This document shows positions 8,018 to 16,425 of a stretch of DNA of 52,798 bases, piece after piece. The stretch is taken from contig JALERU010000044.1 in assembly GCA_022764045.1 (NCBI GenBank), positions 1 to 52,798 of the forward strand, in the 5' to 3' direction. Under the pieces are notes generated by a model. It ran no database searches and was not told where the DNA came from. It saw only the letters and a program-made list of their open reading frames with translations. A program made the position numbers and the translations under genes. Within the stretch, counting starts at the first letter, position 1; the number at the start of each line of letters is the position of its first letter. The stretch is from Clostridiales bacterium. GTDB lineage: Bacteria > Bacillota > Clostridia > Oscillospirales > Oscillospiraceae.

Positions 8018-9574
8018 TTATCGGGTGTATTCTGCGTATTGGAGCATATTTCTCAGAAGATACAGCAGAAGGAGTGCCACGGGGATATTCACGATCCCTG
8101 CCACCAACAGGCCGGTGGTGGCGCCGCCTGGAAGGCTGAGAAAGACGGTGAGGAAAATAGCGATCAGAATTCCCGGTAAAGTCAGCAGGATGAGAATTAG
8201 GAAATAGAGGAGCATAATCAGCACTTTGCTGGCGCCGCTCCAAAACCGTTCCAGCAGAAGATTGCCGCTTTGGAAGAGCAGGGCATAGGTCATGCGGGCA
8301 AACAGACAAACCAGAATGGAAAGGGGACCCAGACCCAGGATGAGTCCCACCGGCACAAAGACCACCACCGCCTCAGCCAGGGCAGAGGGCGCAAGCTCCC
8401 GCAGGCAGTGGAGGAGCTTGGAAAAGGAGGACTCGGGAACCAGGTAGAGGAAGGGCTTATAGAGCTCCCGGTTGATCCGGCTCTGACCGGCGGTGAAAAG
8501 CTGAAGATACACAGAGAACGCGAAGACGGTCAGGATTCCGGTCTCTCGCATGAAAAGGGAGTAGGCGATGAGCACGGCGGCGAAAATCAAGGTGAGGGGT
8601 GGAAGGAGAAAATAACCGCCCCGTCGATTTTCAATTTTATGCTTATAGTAGAAGGCGGAAGCGCCCCAACCACTCTTCAGGCCGGTGGCGCCCACCCGCA
8701 CCTTGGTGGGTGCAGCCTCCATGGTGCCCTCCTTCTTGGCGGCGATGGCCGACTGCGCCAGCTCTGCGGTGCGAAGGACGTCTTCATACCAATCCCGGTC
8801 AAAGTGGGTGAGCAGAAAAATCAACCCCAGAAACCAGACCAAGCACAGCAGAAGCCCCGGCCACCAGGGGCCAAGCCCCAGGCAGGAGGAGAAGGTCCAG
8901 CCCAGCCAGCCGCCCACGGGGAAGAGCTGAACAGGCAGACTGACCGCGGCCCCAACCAGTCCGGCCAGCCGGTTTTCAGGCGAGGAAAGGAAGCCCCGGC
9001 CCAGCCAAAGAACGATGAGAAGCAGGAGAAACACGACCACAGCCTTGAGGGTCCGCTGGGCTCGCTCACTGCTGCTGGTGAAGGTGTAAATGGTCATGGC
9101 GGTCACCTGTCCCAGGAAGACGGCGGCGACATAGCACAGGAAAATGAGGGCCATCGTCCCCAAAGACAGCCCGTAGAGGTTATGGAGCCAACTGTACTGA
9201 TAGAACAGGACCAGTCCCACCAGCAGGGTTACGCTGATCTGCCGGAAGAGGCCGTAAAACAGGGCGCGGTTCCGATGGATCGGGGCGGGGAAAATTAAGT
9301 TGACGTCGGAGAGAGAAAAGACAGCTCCCCCTTTGGAAAACCCATTCCAGACCGCATAAAGGAAAATGAACAGAAACAGGGCGGTAGCCATGGCGGCCAG
9401 CTCGGTAAGATCCCGGTAGCTTTCTGACAAAGGGAGGGGCTGGCGGCTCCCCCAAAGGGAAACAATGAGAAGGGCTGCCAGGACCACCACATAAATCAGG
9501 CGGGATGGCTTATGGAAGAGGTCCCGGATATTGTTTTTCAGGCGAGTCAAGGTTAAGTATACCAGGGAACTCAT
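8018..9574 (-). CDS. ABC exporter permease (putative ABC exporter family)
   Basis: Polytopic membrane protein of 518 aa with about a dozen hydrophobic segments and a central hydrophilic stretch (about 265-310, containing AAKKEGTMEAAPTKVRVG). It matches the general pattern of large permeases that pair with a single ATPase in Firmicutes. Its ATG overlaps the upstream ATPase stop by four bases (ATGA), so translation is coupled and the two form one transporter. Substrate unknown. It is the last gene of the GntR-led operon. Confidence 0.8.
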   Translation of the reverse strand: MSSLVYLTLTRLKNNIRDLFHKPSRLIYVVVLAALLIVSLWGSRQPLPLSESYRDLTELAAMATALFLFIFLYAVWNGFSKGGAVFSLSDVNLIFPAPIHRNRALFYGLFRQISVTLLVGLVLFYQYSWLHNLYGLSLGTMALIFLCYVAAVFLGQVTAMTIYTFTSSSERAQRTLKAVVVFLLLLIVLWLGRGFLSSPENRLAGLVGAAVSLPVQLFPVGGWLGWTFSSCLGLGPWWPGLLLCLVWFLGLIFLLTHFDRDWYEDVLRTAELAQSAIAAKKEGTMEAAPTKVRVGATGLKSGWGASAFYYKHKIENRRGGYFLLPPLTLIFAAVLIAYSLFMRETGILTVFAFSVYLQLFTAGQSRINRELYKPFLYLVPESSFSKLLHCLRELAPSALAEAVVVFVPVGLILGLGPLSILVCLFARMTYALLFQSGNLLLERFWSGASKVLIMLLYFLILILLTLPGILIAIFLTVFLSLPGGATTGLLVAGIVNIPVALLLLYLLRNMLQYAEYTR

Positions 9575-10275
9575 GGCTGCCCTCCTCCCTCGGTGACGGC
9601 GAAGAAGAGATCTTCCAGGCTGCGGGTTTTCAGCTCCTCGGGATGGTTATACTGGGTGGCGGCAAACCGGCCCTGAACCATGATATGGGTGACATCCCAG
9701 TAGTCCTCCACGCTGTCGATCATGTGGGTGGAGATGAGAAGGGCCGCCCCCTGGTCCTTTTGCTCCCGGAACAGGGTCTTCAGCTCCTTGATGGCATGGG
9801 GGTCCAAGCCCACCATGGGCTCGTCAAAAATGAGGAGCTTGGGGCGGTGGACCAGGCCGCAGCAGATGGACAGCTTTTGCTGCATTCCCTTGGAGAGGTC
9901 CCGACCCAGCTTGTCCTTCTTGTCTGACAGCTCAAACCGCTCCAACAAGGCTTCGCCATAGCCGTCGTCCTCAATGCGGTAGGCCCGGCGGACGAATTCC
10001 AGATGCTCTGCCACCGTGAGCATATCGTAGACAGCAGGCGTTTCGGGGATATAGGCCAGCAGACGTTTTGCTTCGGTGGTCTTGTTGCCATAGCCGCCAA
10101 TGGAAATCTCCCCTTGGAAGCGAAGCAAACCGGCAATACACTTGATGATGGTGGATTTTCCGGCTCCGTTGGGGCCCAGAAGGATGGCGATCTGTCCGCT
10201 GTCAACCTGGAAGCTGATATCGTCGTTGGCCAGGTTTTTTCCGTAGTATTTTGTGACATGATTCAGTGTTAGCAT
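9571..10275 (-). CDS. ABC transporter ATP-binding protein (pairs with the 518-aa permease)
   Basis: Nucleotide-binding subunit of 234 aa: Walker A GPNGAGKST, Q-loop region with IPETPAVYDMLTV, signature LSKGMQQ, Walker B LLIFDEP, D-loop GLDP and switch H in STHM. ATG follows AGGAGA at the right distance; a longer frame starting at 10338 has no ribosome site. It is coupled by ATGA overlap to the downstream permease. Second ATPase of the operon. Confidence 0.92.
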   Translation of the reverse strand: MLTLNHVTKYYGKNLANDDISFQVDSGQIAILLGPNGAGKSTIIKCIAGLLRFQGEISIGGYGNKTTEAKRLLAYIPETPAVYDMLTVAEHLEFVRRAYRIEDDGYGEALLERFELSDKKDKLGRDLSKGMQQKLSICCGLVHRPKLLIFDEPMVGLDPHAIKELKTLFREQKDQGAALLISTHMIDSVEDYWDVTHIMVQGRFAATQYNHPEELKTRSLEDLFFAVTEGGGQP

Positions 10276-10315
10276 GAGATCTCCTTTTTCTTTGTTTGGA
10301 CGGGGTAGAAATGGT

Positions 10316-11083
10316 TTATTTCTGAGAGAGGGTGCCACCGCGAATGTTTGCCCGGCGGAGCAGGAGCCAGCTGATCAAGGTGAAGACAAGGGCGGCTGAC
10401 AGGAAAAGCCCCATGGCGATCCAAGGGGAGGCAAGGAACGCGTGTCCGATTTTCAGAAAGAGGGCGATCACCGGACCAAAAATCTGGTCAAAAATCGTTA
10501 GTAAACTGGGCACACCGGTAAGGATAACAGGGATCGCCAGCGCGGCGATGATGCAGCCAATTTTGTTCAGCCGCCAAAAGAGGAAGGTAAAGAAAAGCCC
10601 AAGGGAAAACAGAGCCATCATAGCTGCCGCAGTGTAGAGAACGGGAACGATGTGCAGGGACACTCCCGTGCTGTAATCGGGATAGATCAGGGAGAATAGA
10701 CCGAAAAACTGTTCACCCGTGTGCATAGAGCGGGCGGCCAGCCTGGAGCAGCTCAAAAGGACTTCAGTGGCCGCAGCCAAGCAGAGAGAACCCAAAACGG
10801 TGGTCAGCAGCAAACTCAGGAAGGCCGTGCGGCGGGACACACCCATCTGCGCACACAGGCGCATAGCCTGTCGCGGCAGGACAATGCCATACACAAAGGC
10901 GAAGATGGCACAGGCGATGCCGCAGCCATTGTAGCTGATCACACCGTCATCTCCCGGACCAAAGGAGAGAAAACCAATAAAGCAAAGGACGATGATAGCT
11001 ACGTTAATCAGCCAAAGGACAAGCCCGCCAATCAAGTATTCCCGCAGCTGGTGCCGGAGGGCGGGTTTAAGATTCATAACCAT
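10316..11083 (-). CDS. ABC transporter permease, Ytr-like operon
   Basis: Membrane protein of about 255 aa with six predicted hydrophobic segments and no other recognisable domain. It overlaps the end of the upstream ATPase gene, so it is very probably that ATPase's permease. Three ATGs are possible (11092, 11083, 11077); I prefer 11083 because AAAGGA sits eight bases upstream. Substrate unknown. Confidence 0.75.
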   Translation of the reverse strand: MVMNLKPALRHQLREYLIGGLVLWLINVAIIVLCFIGFLSFGPGDDGVISYNGCGIACAIFAFVYGIVLPRQAMRLCAQMGVSRRTAFLSLLLTTVLGSLCLAAATEVLLSCSRLAARSMHTGEQFFGLFSLIYPDYSTGVSLHIVPVLYTAAAMMALFSLGLFFTFLFWRLNKIGCIIAALAIPVILTGVPSLLTIFDQIFGPVIALFLKIGHAFLASPWIAMGLFLSAALVFTLISWLLLRRANIRGGTLSQK

Positions 11084-11960
11084 GGATGCCATCCTTTCTC
11101 TCTTCCTTGCGGTCTTCCGCTTCCTGAAGGCTGATAAAGTAATCCTGCAAGCGCATGGCGCTTTGTTCCAGCCCCGCAGGCAGGGGCTGGGGGAGTGTGT
11201 CCTGAAGGATAACGGTCTTCAGTCCACCCAAGCTGTGGCTGGTGAGGAGCTTTTTGCCCTGGACATACTGATCCACCAATTCGGCAGGGCCGGAGAGGGC
11301 GCAGGCGGTGGAGACCAGATCTTCCGTGGGCGCGTCGCGGAGGACCTTGCCTTCCCGCAAAATGATGGTGTGGTCGATGAGATGGGCCACCTCGTCGATC
11401 AAATGGGTGGAGATGACGAAGGTATTGGACTGCTCCATAAACCGCTCCACCAGCAGCCGGTAAAACAGTTCCCGGTGCTGGGCGTCCAACCCCAAGACAG
11501 GTTCGTCAAAAACCACATAGGGAACGTTGACGCTGAGCCCCAGGATCAGACGAAAGATGGAGGAATAGCCGGTGGAAAGGGCGGGAATCTTTTTCTTGAG
11601 GGAGAGCCCAAACTGTTGGGCCAGCCCCTGAGCGCGTTCCAGGTCAAAGTCGGGGTAGAAGTAAGTCATGGTCTGAAAGGCCCGCTTGACCTTCATATCG
11701 TCAGGAAAAAAATTTTGCTCTCCCACCAAAAAGACCTTGTGCAGTGCGCTGTCGTTATTTTGCACCGGCTGCCCGTCGATGAGAATGGTGCCGCTGTCGG
11801 GCCGCTGCCGGTCGGTGAGGATACTCAGAAGGGTGCTTTTTCCGGCGCCGTTGTTGCCCAAAAGGCCGTAGATGCGGCCGGGCTCCAGGGTGAGGGTGAC
11901 CCCATCCAGGGCGCGGGTGCTGCCAAACTGCTTGGTAATGGCGTTAAATTCAATTGACAT
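11067..11960 (-). CDS. ABC transporter ATP-binding protein, YtrB-like
   Basis: ATPase of 297 aa with Walker A GNNGAGKST, an unusual signature LSTGYSS in place of LSGGQ, Walker B YVVFDEP, GLDA D-loop and STHL switch. This degenerate signature is typical of YtrB-type subunits controlled by GntR regulators. The C-terminal 60 residues are an extension with an Arg/Glu/Lys-rich end (AEDRKEERKDG). It overlaps the GntR gene stop by 11 bases and the downstream permease start by 17. Confidence 0.9.
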   Translation of the reverse strand: MSIEFNAITKQFGSTRALDGVTLTLEPGRIYGLLGNNGAGKSTLLSILTDRQRPDSGTILIDGQPVQNNDSALHKVFLVGEQNFFPDDMKVKRAFQTMTYFYPDFDLERAQGLAQQFGLSLKKKIPALSTGYSSIFRLILGLSVNVPYVVFDEPVLGLDAQHRELFYRLLVERFMEQSNTFVISTHLIDEVAHLIDHTIILREGKVLRDAPTEDLVSTACALSGPAELVDQYVQGKKLLTSHSLGGLKTVILQDTLPQPLPAGLEQSAMRLQDYFISLQEAEDRKEERKDGIHGYES

Positions 11961-12318
11961 CTTGGAATCCTCTCCTTACAAGTTCCGTGAGCTGTTCCAG
12001 GGTTAATCCCAACCCCTTGGCTTCCCGAACCAGTTTCTCAATATAGTTGTGATAGAAGTCTTCCGACCTCTGCTTTCGCAGGGCTTCTCGTGCGCCTTCC
12101 GCCACGAACATACCAATGCCCCGTTTTTTATAAAGCAGGCCGGCATTCACCAGCAGATTGATGCCCTTGAGTGCGGTGGCCGGATTGATTTTGTAGGTGG
12201 CCGCGTACTCTGTGATGGAGGGTACCTGGCTGCCCTCCGGGTAGGCCCCGGAGAGAATCCCGTTTTCCAACTGCTCTGCCAGTTGGAGGAAGATTGGTTT
12301 TTCACCCTGAAATTGCAA
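11950..12318 (-). CDS. GntR-family regulator, YtrA-like
   Basis: Short GntR repressor of 122 aa: N-terminal winged helix (about 8-75; PIFLQLAEQLENGILSGAYPEGSQVPSITEYAATYKIN is the typical start, shown here as one conserved block) and a brief C-terminal dimer helix instead of a full ligand domain, as in YtrA. The start is TTG preceded by AAGGAGGTG. It heads the four-gene ABC operon. A 16-bp palindrome and a good sigma-A-type promoter directly upstream suggest autorepression. Confidence 0.9.
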   Translation of the reverse strand: MQFQGEKPIFLQLAEQLENGILSGAYPEGSQVPSITEYAATYKINPATALKGINLLVNAGLLYKKRGIGMFVAEGAREALRKQRSEDFYHNYIEKLVREAKGLGLTLEQLTELVRRGFQDVN

Positions 12319-12347
12319 GGAGACACCTCCTTTTCTATGCTAGTTAA

Positions 12348-12363
12348 TTAGTTGAGTAACTAA
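12348..12363. promoter_or_regulatory. Operator palindrome of the YtrA-like regulator
   Basis: Perfect palindrome TTAGTT-GAGT-AACTAA, 30 bp upstream of the regulator start and just downstream of its -10 box, where a bound repressor would block transcription. Confidence 0.65.
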
Positions 12364-12374
12364 CCGATGGTCTG

Positions 12375-12403
12375 AATATAACAGAGAACCTGCCTCCTGT
12401 CAA
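12375..12403 (-). promoter_or_regulatory. Promoter of the Ytr-like operon
   Basis: On the minus strand, TTGACA is followed after 17 bp by TATATT, close to consensus, directly upstream of the operator palindrome. Confidence 0.75.
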
Positions 12404-12458
12404 GGGGGTTTCCAAGATTTCCTCACCGGAAATAATGTCAAGCGGGGAAACCCAGCGG

Positions 12459-12487
12459 TTGACAAGGGAGATAATATAGGGTAGAGT
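12459..12487 (+). promoter_or_regulatory. Promoter of the M13 peptidase gene
   Basis: TTGACA and TAGAGT are separated by 17 bp, about 50 bp upstream of the ATG. A TAATAT inside the spacer is too close to the -35 to serve. Confidence 0.55.
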
Positions 12488-12536
12488 GAAAAACATCGGT
12501 AAGACCGAACTCTGAAACAGAAAGAAGGAAACCCAA

Positions 12537-14906
12537 ATGAGTTGGCTTAAACGAACCGCTGTGGCGGGAATGACGGCGGTCATGCTCCTTTCCTGCCTCC
12601 CAGTGGCTGGCGCTGCCCCATCGGAACAGAATTTAACCCGGGGAGAAACGGCCGCAATCCTGCTGGAAGCGGCGAAGGATTATAACGAAGACGTCACATA
12701 TGGAGATATTTTGAAGGGGTATCCCGGCGGGGATTTGCGGGAAGAGGAGGCAGTTACTCGGGTGCAGGCTCTGGTGATGCTCCAGCGCGCCTTTGACGGC
12801 CTCCCGGAGCCCAAGGGAGACAACGCCCGCAGCGGCTATTCCGCCGCCAACTTTGTGGATGTGCCGGAATGGGCGCAAAAGGAACTGGCGGGCGTTCTGA
12901 CCTCGGGAATTGTGGCCGGCACCAGTGCCACCACGCTTTCCCCGGAGGAGACTCTGACCTCGGGACAGCTGGATCTTTTCCTCCGGCGGACCTATGCCCT
13001 GGAGGGGAGCAACCTGAAGGACGATTTCTATGCCACAGTGAACAAGGCAGCTCTGGACAGCAGTGAGATCCAGCCTGGCTATCTGGGAGCGGGCTCCTTC
13101 TATGACCTCTCCGCTTCTGTGGACAAAGAGGTGGCTGGAATCATCCAGGAGCTGGTCAACGGCGGCGCCAAGACGGATGGGGAGAAGAAGATTGTCACCT
13201 TCTACCAAAACATCCTGAATCAAGAGGCCCGGAATCAGGCGGGAATTGCCCCCATCAAGCCCTATCTGGAGGCCATCGACCAGGCCCAGAGCGTGGAAGA
13301 GCTGATGGCAGTTCAGAATAAGCTTTACGAGGACACCGGAAGCACCCTCCTCCTGGGTTTTAATCTGAACATTGACGCCAAGGACAGCACCTCTTATATC
13401 CTGCTGTTCGACGGCGTGACCCCCTCTCTGGGGCAGGGGGGATACAGCGTGGCGACGCCGGAGCAGAAGGCAGCCTATCAGACCTATCTCCGCACCCTGC
13501 TGACCTTGGTGGGGCAGAGTGAACTGGCGGCTTCCGCAGCAGCGGATACGGTCTGGCGGATCGACGCCAAACTGGCGGCCGCTTCTCTGACAAACCAGGA
13601 GCTGGCCGACGTGGACAAGACCTATAATCTCTACACGATGGAACAGCTTCAAGGGATGTTCCCCAATGTAGATTTGAAGGCTGTTTTTGACCTGACCGGG
13701 CTGAAGCAGACGGATCGAATCCAGGTGATGGACCCCGGCCGGCTGCAGGCCTGGGCGGAGATTTTTGACCCGGCGAAAACCCCGGATTCCCTGGAGATTC
13801 TGAAAACCTACTGCCGTGTGTCCCTGGCCGGCAGCTTTGGCACTGCCCTGAATGAAGAATTTACAGAGGCCGGCAACAAGTTTCAGGAAGCCTATATGGG
13901 CGCTTCCGGCCAGTTGTCTGAGGAAGAACTGGCCGCCCAGTATGTGCAGTCGGTTATGAGCGATTACCTGGGCAAGGCCTATGTGGACCGCTACTTTTCC
14001 GCAGAAGCCAAAGCGGATGTGGAGCAGATGGTGCAGGATATCCTGGCGGTCTACCGTGACCGGCTGCAAAACCTCACCTGGATGAGCCAGGCCACCAAGG
14101 AGAAGGCCATCCAGAAGCTGAATCGCATGCAGGTTAACATCGGCTATCCCGACGCCTGGGACGACTCCCTGAACGAGGTGGAGATTTTGTCCGTGGACCA
14201 GGGTGGCAGCTTCTATGATAACCTGGCGGCCATGGGGAAATACAGCGTGAACCTGCTGCAGGAGTACCAGGAAAAGGGTGTGGATAAGAACCTGTGGCCT
14301 ATGACGACCTATACCGTCAATGCCGGTTACATGTTCTCCGCCAACTCGATCACCTTCCCGGCGGGAATTCTTCAGGCACCCTTCTATGACTTGGACGACT
14401 CCTACGAGGAAAACCTGGGGAAGATCGGCTATGTGATCGCCCATGAGATCAGCCACGCCTTTGACAACAACGGGGCAAAGTATGATGAGAACGGCAACGC
14501 TGCCGACTGGTGGACAGCGGAGGATTATGCCGCGTTCCAGGCGCTTTGCGCCAAGGCGGTTGCCCTTTACGATGGCAGGGAAGCCGCCCCTGGCATCACC
14601 TGCAACGGGGCGTTGACACTGTCTGAAAACATTGCAGACCTGGGCGCGGCGGCCTGCCTGACTGAGATCGAGAGCAAGCAGGAAACGCCCGACTACGCGG
14701 CCTTGTATACCGCTATGGCAGAGATCTGGTACACCAGCTATCCCCGGGAAACCCGGCTTTATCTGTCCCAGGCCGACGTCCACGCCCCTGACAAGCTGCG
14801 GGGAAGCTTAGTGCTTCAGAATTTCCCGGAATTCTATCAGGCCTTTGGCATTACCGAGGAGGACGCCATGTGGCTGCCGCCCGAGAACCGGGTCCAAATC
14901 TGGTGA
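12537..14906 (+). CDS. Secreted M13 (neprilysin/PepO) metallopeptidase with SLH-like N-terminus
   Basis: Zinc endopeptidase of 789 aa. Residues 1-26 are a signal peptide (cleavage near AGA-AP; a Cys at 20 could alternatively be a lipobox). About 30-155 resembles one to two S-layer-homology repeats (LTRGETAAILLEAA, VTRVQALVMLQRAF, FVDVPEWAQKELAGVLTSGIVAGT), which would hold it on the cell wall. The M13 domain (about 160-789) has zinc motif HEISH at 636-640, ENIAD at 697-701 (third ligand E697), the NAxY-like NAGY substrate motif and ITFPAGILQAPF. The terminus lacks the usual CxxW but keeps a tryptophan. Its own promoter lies upstream. Likely degrades oligopeptides at the surface. Confidence 0.93.
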   Translation: MSWLKRTAVAGMTAVMLLSCLPVAGAAPSEQNLTRGETAAILLEAAKDYNEDVTYGDILKGYPGGDLREEEAVTRVQALVMLQRAFDGLPEPKGDNARSGYSAANFVDVPEWAQKELAGVLTSGIVAGTSATTLSPEETLTSGQLDLFLRRTYALEGSNLKDDFYATVNKAALDSSEIQPGYLGAGSFYDLSASVDKEVAGIIQELVNGGAKTDGEKKIVTFYQNILNQEARNQAGIAPIKPYLEAIDQAQSVEELMAVQNKLYEDTGSTLLLGFNLNIDAKDSTSYILLFDGVTPSLGQGGYSVATPEQKAAYQTYLRTLLTLVGQSELAASAAADTVWRIDAKLAAASLTNQELADVDKTYNLYTMEQLQGMFPNVDLKAVFDLTGLKQTDRIQVMDPGRLQAWAEIFDPAKTPDSLEILKTYCRVSLAGSFGTALNEEFTEAGNKFQEAYMGASGQLSEEELAAQYVQSVMSDYLGKAYVDRYFSAEAKADVEQMVQDILAVYRDRLQNLTWMSQATKEKAIQKLNRMQVNIGYPDAWDDSLNEVEILSVDQGGSFYDNLAAMGKYSVNLLQEYQEKGVDKNLWPMTTYTVNAGYMFSANSITFPAGILQAPFYDLDDSYEENLGKIGYVIAHEISHAFDNNGAKYDENGNAADWWTAEDYAAFQALCAKAVALYDGREAAPGITCNGALTLSENIADLGAAACLTEIESKQETPDYAALYTAMAEIWYTSYPRETRLYLSQADVHAPDKLRGSLVLQNFPEFYQAFGITEEDAMWLPPENRVQIW

Positions 14907-14919
14907 GGAGGCAAATGGT

Positions 14920-15333
14920 ATGGACGACACTCTGTGCTGTCTGCAAGAGAAATTTGTGAAGGACCTCTTTGTCTCCGAGGGCCTGGGCGCTGTGATTGAC
15001 GAGGCGTCTTACGGATACGCCAAGTGCTCCATGGAGATCGAGCCCCGGCACTGTAACGCGCTGGGGATTCCCATGGGAGGCACGATCTTTACCCTGGCGG
15101 ATTTCGCTTTTGCAGTGGCCGCCAATCAAAGAGGCAGGGATGTGGTAACCCAGGCCTCCCAAGTCACATTCCTGAAATCTGCAAAGGGAAAGCACTTGAC
15201 AGCCATTGCGCGGCAAGTGAAGGATGGAAAGCGGATTTGCTTCTATGAGGTGAAGGTGACAGATGAGCTGGGGACGGAGGTGGCCTTTGTGACCATCAAC
15301 GGCTACGTGGTCCGCAACAGCGACGAGAAATAA
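14920..15333 (+). CDS. PaaI-family hotdog-fold thioesterase
   Basis: Protein of 137 aa with the hotdog thioesterase pattern: EPRHCNALGIPMGGTIFTLADFAFAVA holds the central helix, followed by QVTFLKSAKGKHLTAIARQVKDG strands. Such enzymes hydrolyse acyl-CoA or aryl-CoA thioesters; the specific substrate is unknown. The ATG follows GAGGAGG at eight bases, only 13 bp after the peptidase stop, so the two share a transcript. Confidence 0.88.
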   Translation: MDDTLCCLQEKFVKDLFVSEGLGAVIDEASYGYAKCSMEIEPRHCNALGIPMGGTIFTLADFAFAVAANQRGRDVVTQASQVTFLKSAKGKHLTAIARQVKDGKRICFYEVKVTDELGTEVAFVTINGYVVRNSDEK

Positions 15334-15369
15334 AACAAGAGAACATCAAAATGGTTTGACAGAAGAATA

Positions 15370-15412
15370 CCCCCTGATGCAGTCTTCCTGTTCTTGCATC
15401 AGGGGGCTCTTT
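15370..15412 (+). terminator. Terminator after the thioesterase gene
   Basis: Stem CCCCCTGATGCA / TGCATCAGGGGG (13-nt loop) followed by CTCTTTCT, between convergent genes. On the minus strand it could also end dapA. Confidence 0.85.
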
Positions 15413-15420
15413 CTATGCTG

Positions 15421-16311
15421 TTATGAGAGCAAACCGAAGGCGCGCAAAGTGCTGCGCAGCTCTTTCAGCGGCTTTTGATCCATGGCCCAAAGGGGTTGGC
15501 GCAGGTTGCCGCTGTCCAGCTCCAGCTCTGCCATGGCGGCTTTGATGGGGATGGGGTTGACTTGGGAGAAGAGGGCTTTCATCAAGGGGAGATAGGAAAG
15601 CTGCAGCTCCTGGGCCTTCTCCACCTCGCCGCGGAAATAGCTGTGGGTCAGCTCCGCCATGGGTTCCGGCACCAGGTTGGAGACCACAGAGATGAGGCCT
15701 TTGGCCCCCAGGGCCAGCATGGGAAGGGTCTGGTCGTCGTTGCCGGACCAAACATTCAGCTCATCGCCGCAGAAGGCCATGGTTTCCGCCAGAAGAGAGA
15801 AATCCCCAGAGGCCTCTTTGGTGCCGTTGATGTGAGGATGCTGGCTTAAAATGCGGTAGGTCTCCGCCGTGAAGGACATTCCAGTGCGAGAGGGGACATT
15901 GTAAAGGATGATGGGCAGTTCAGTTCGATCAGCCAGAAATTCATAGTGGTGAATCAGACCGGTTTGGGTGGTTTTGTTGTAATAAGGGGTGACCAGCAGC
16001 AAGGCATCCGCCCCGGATTCCTGAGCGTGCTGACAGAGATAGAGGGCGGCGGCGGTATCATTGCTGCCGGAGCCGGCCACCACTTTACAGCGGCCTGCCA
16101 CGTGGGAAACGCAGTAATCAACCAAATGAACATGCTCCTGGACGGTGAGGGCGGAGCTTTCGCCTGTGGTGCCGCAGACACACAGGGCGTCTACACCGGA
16201 TTCCAGCTGGCGGTCGATCTGCCGGGTAAAGGCAGTGTAGTCGATGGACCCCGAGGGCTGGAAGGGGGTAATCAGAGCAGTGCAGGTGCCGGTAAATACA
16301 GGTGTTTTCAT
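15421..16311 (-). CDS. dapA: 4-hydroxy-tetrahydrodipicolinate synthase
   Basis: First enzyme of the lysine/diaminopimelate branch: condenses pyruvate with aspartate semialdehyde. The 296-aa TIM-barrel has TTGE at 48-51, catalytic Y137 in YNVPSRTG and Schiff-base K165 in INGTKEASGD, all at family positions. ATG follows AGGAG. It lies downstream of asd, which makes its substrate, with a strong terminator-like hairpin in between. Confidence 0.97.
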   Translation of the reverse strand: MKTPVFTGTCTALITPFQPSGSIDYTAFTRQIDRQLESGVDALCVCGTTGESSALTVQEHVHLVDYCVSHVAGRCKVVAGSGSNDTAAALYLCQHAQESGADALLLVTPYYNKTTQTGLIHHYEFLADRTELPIILYNVPSRTGMSFTAETYRILSQHPHINGTKEASGDFSLLAETMAFCGDELNVWSGNDDQTLPMLALGAKGLISVVSNLVPEPMAELTHSYFRGEVEKAQELQLSYLPLMKALFSQVNPIPIKAAMAELELDSGNLRQPLWAMDQKPLKELRSTLRAFGLLS

Positions 16312-16341
16312 AAGACTCCTTTCCAGGCGCCCAATGGGCGC

Positions 16342-16407
16342 AAAAAAGCACGGCCCAGATCAATTTCTGTGGTGCATCTCTTGTAACAGAAATCAATCTG
16401 AGCCGTG
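16342..16407 (-). terminator. Terminator or attenuator between asd and dapA
   Basis: On the minus-strand RNA a 22-bp stem forms without a mismatch (three G-U wobbles, 15-nt loop) and is followed by CTTTTTT. On the other strand the wobble positions become A-C mismatches, so the structure is an RNA one on the asd/dapA strand. A small GCGCCC-ATT-GGGCGC hairpin follows before dapA. Confidence 0.8.
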
Positions 16408-16425
16408 GGGACACAAGGGGAAACC

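Noticed and set aside
12633-14783. Long open frame (716 codons) antisense to the M13 peptidase gene
   Set aside because: It is the shadow of a GC-rich coding strand: no ribosome site, low-complexity Gly/Leu/His-rich translation and no family motif.
16312-16425. Lysine riboswitch or T-box upstream of dapA
   Set aside because: Only a single long hairpin with a T-run is visible; there is no multi-stem aptamer and no T-box sequence.
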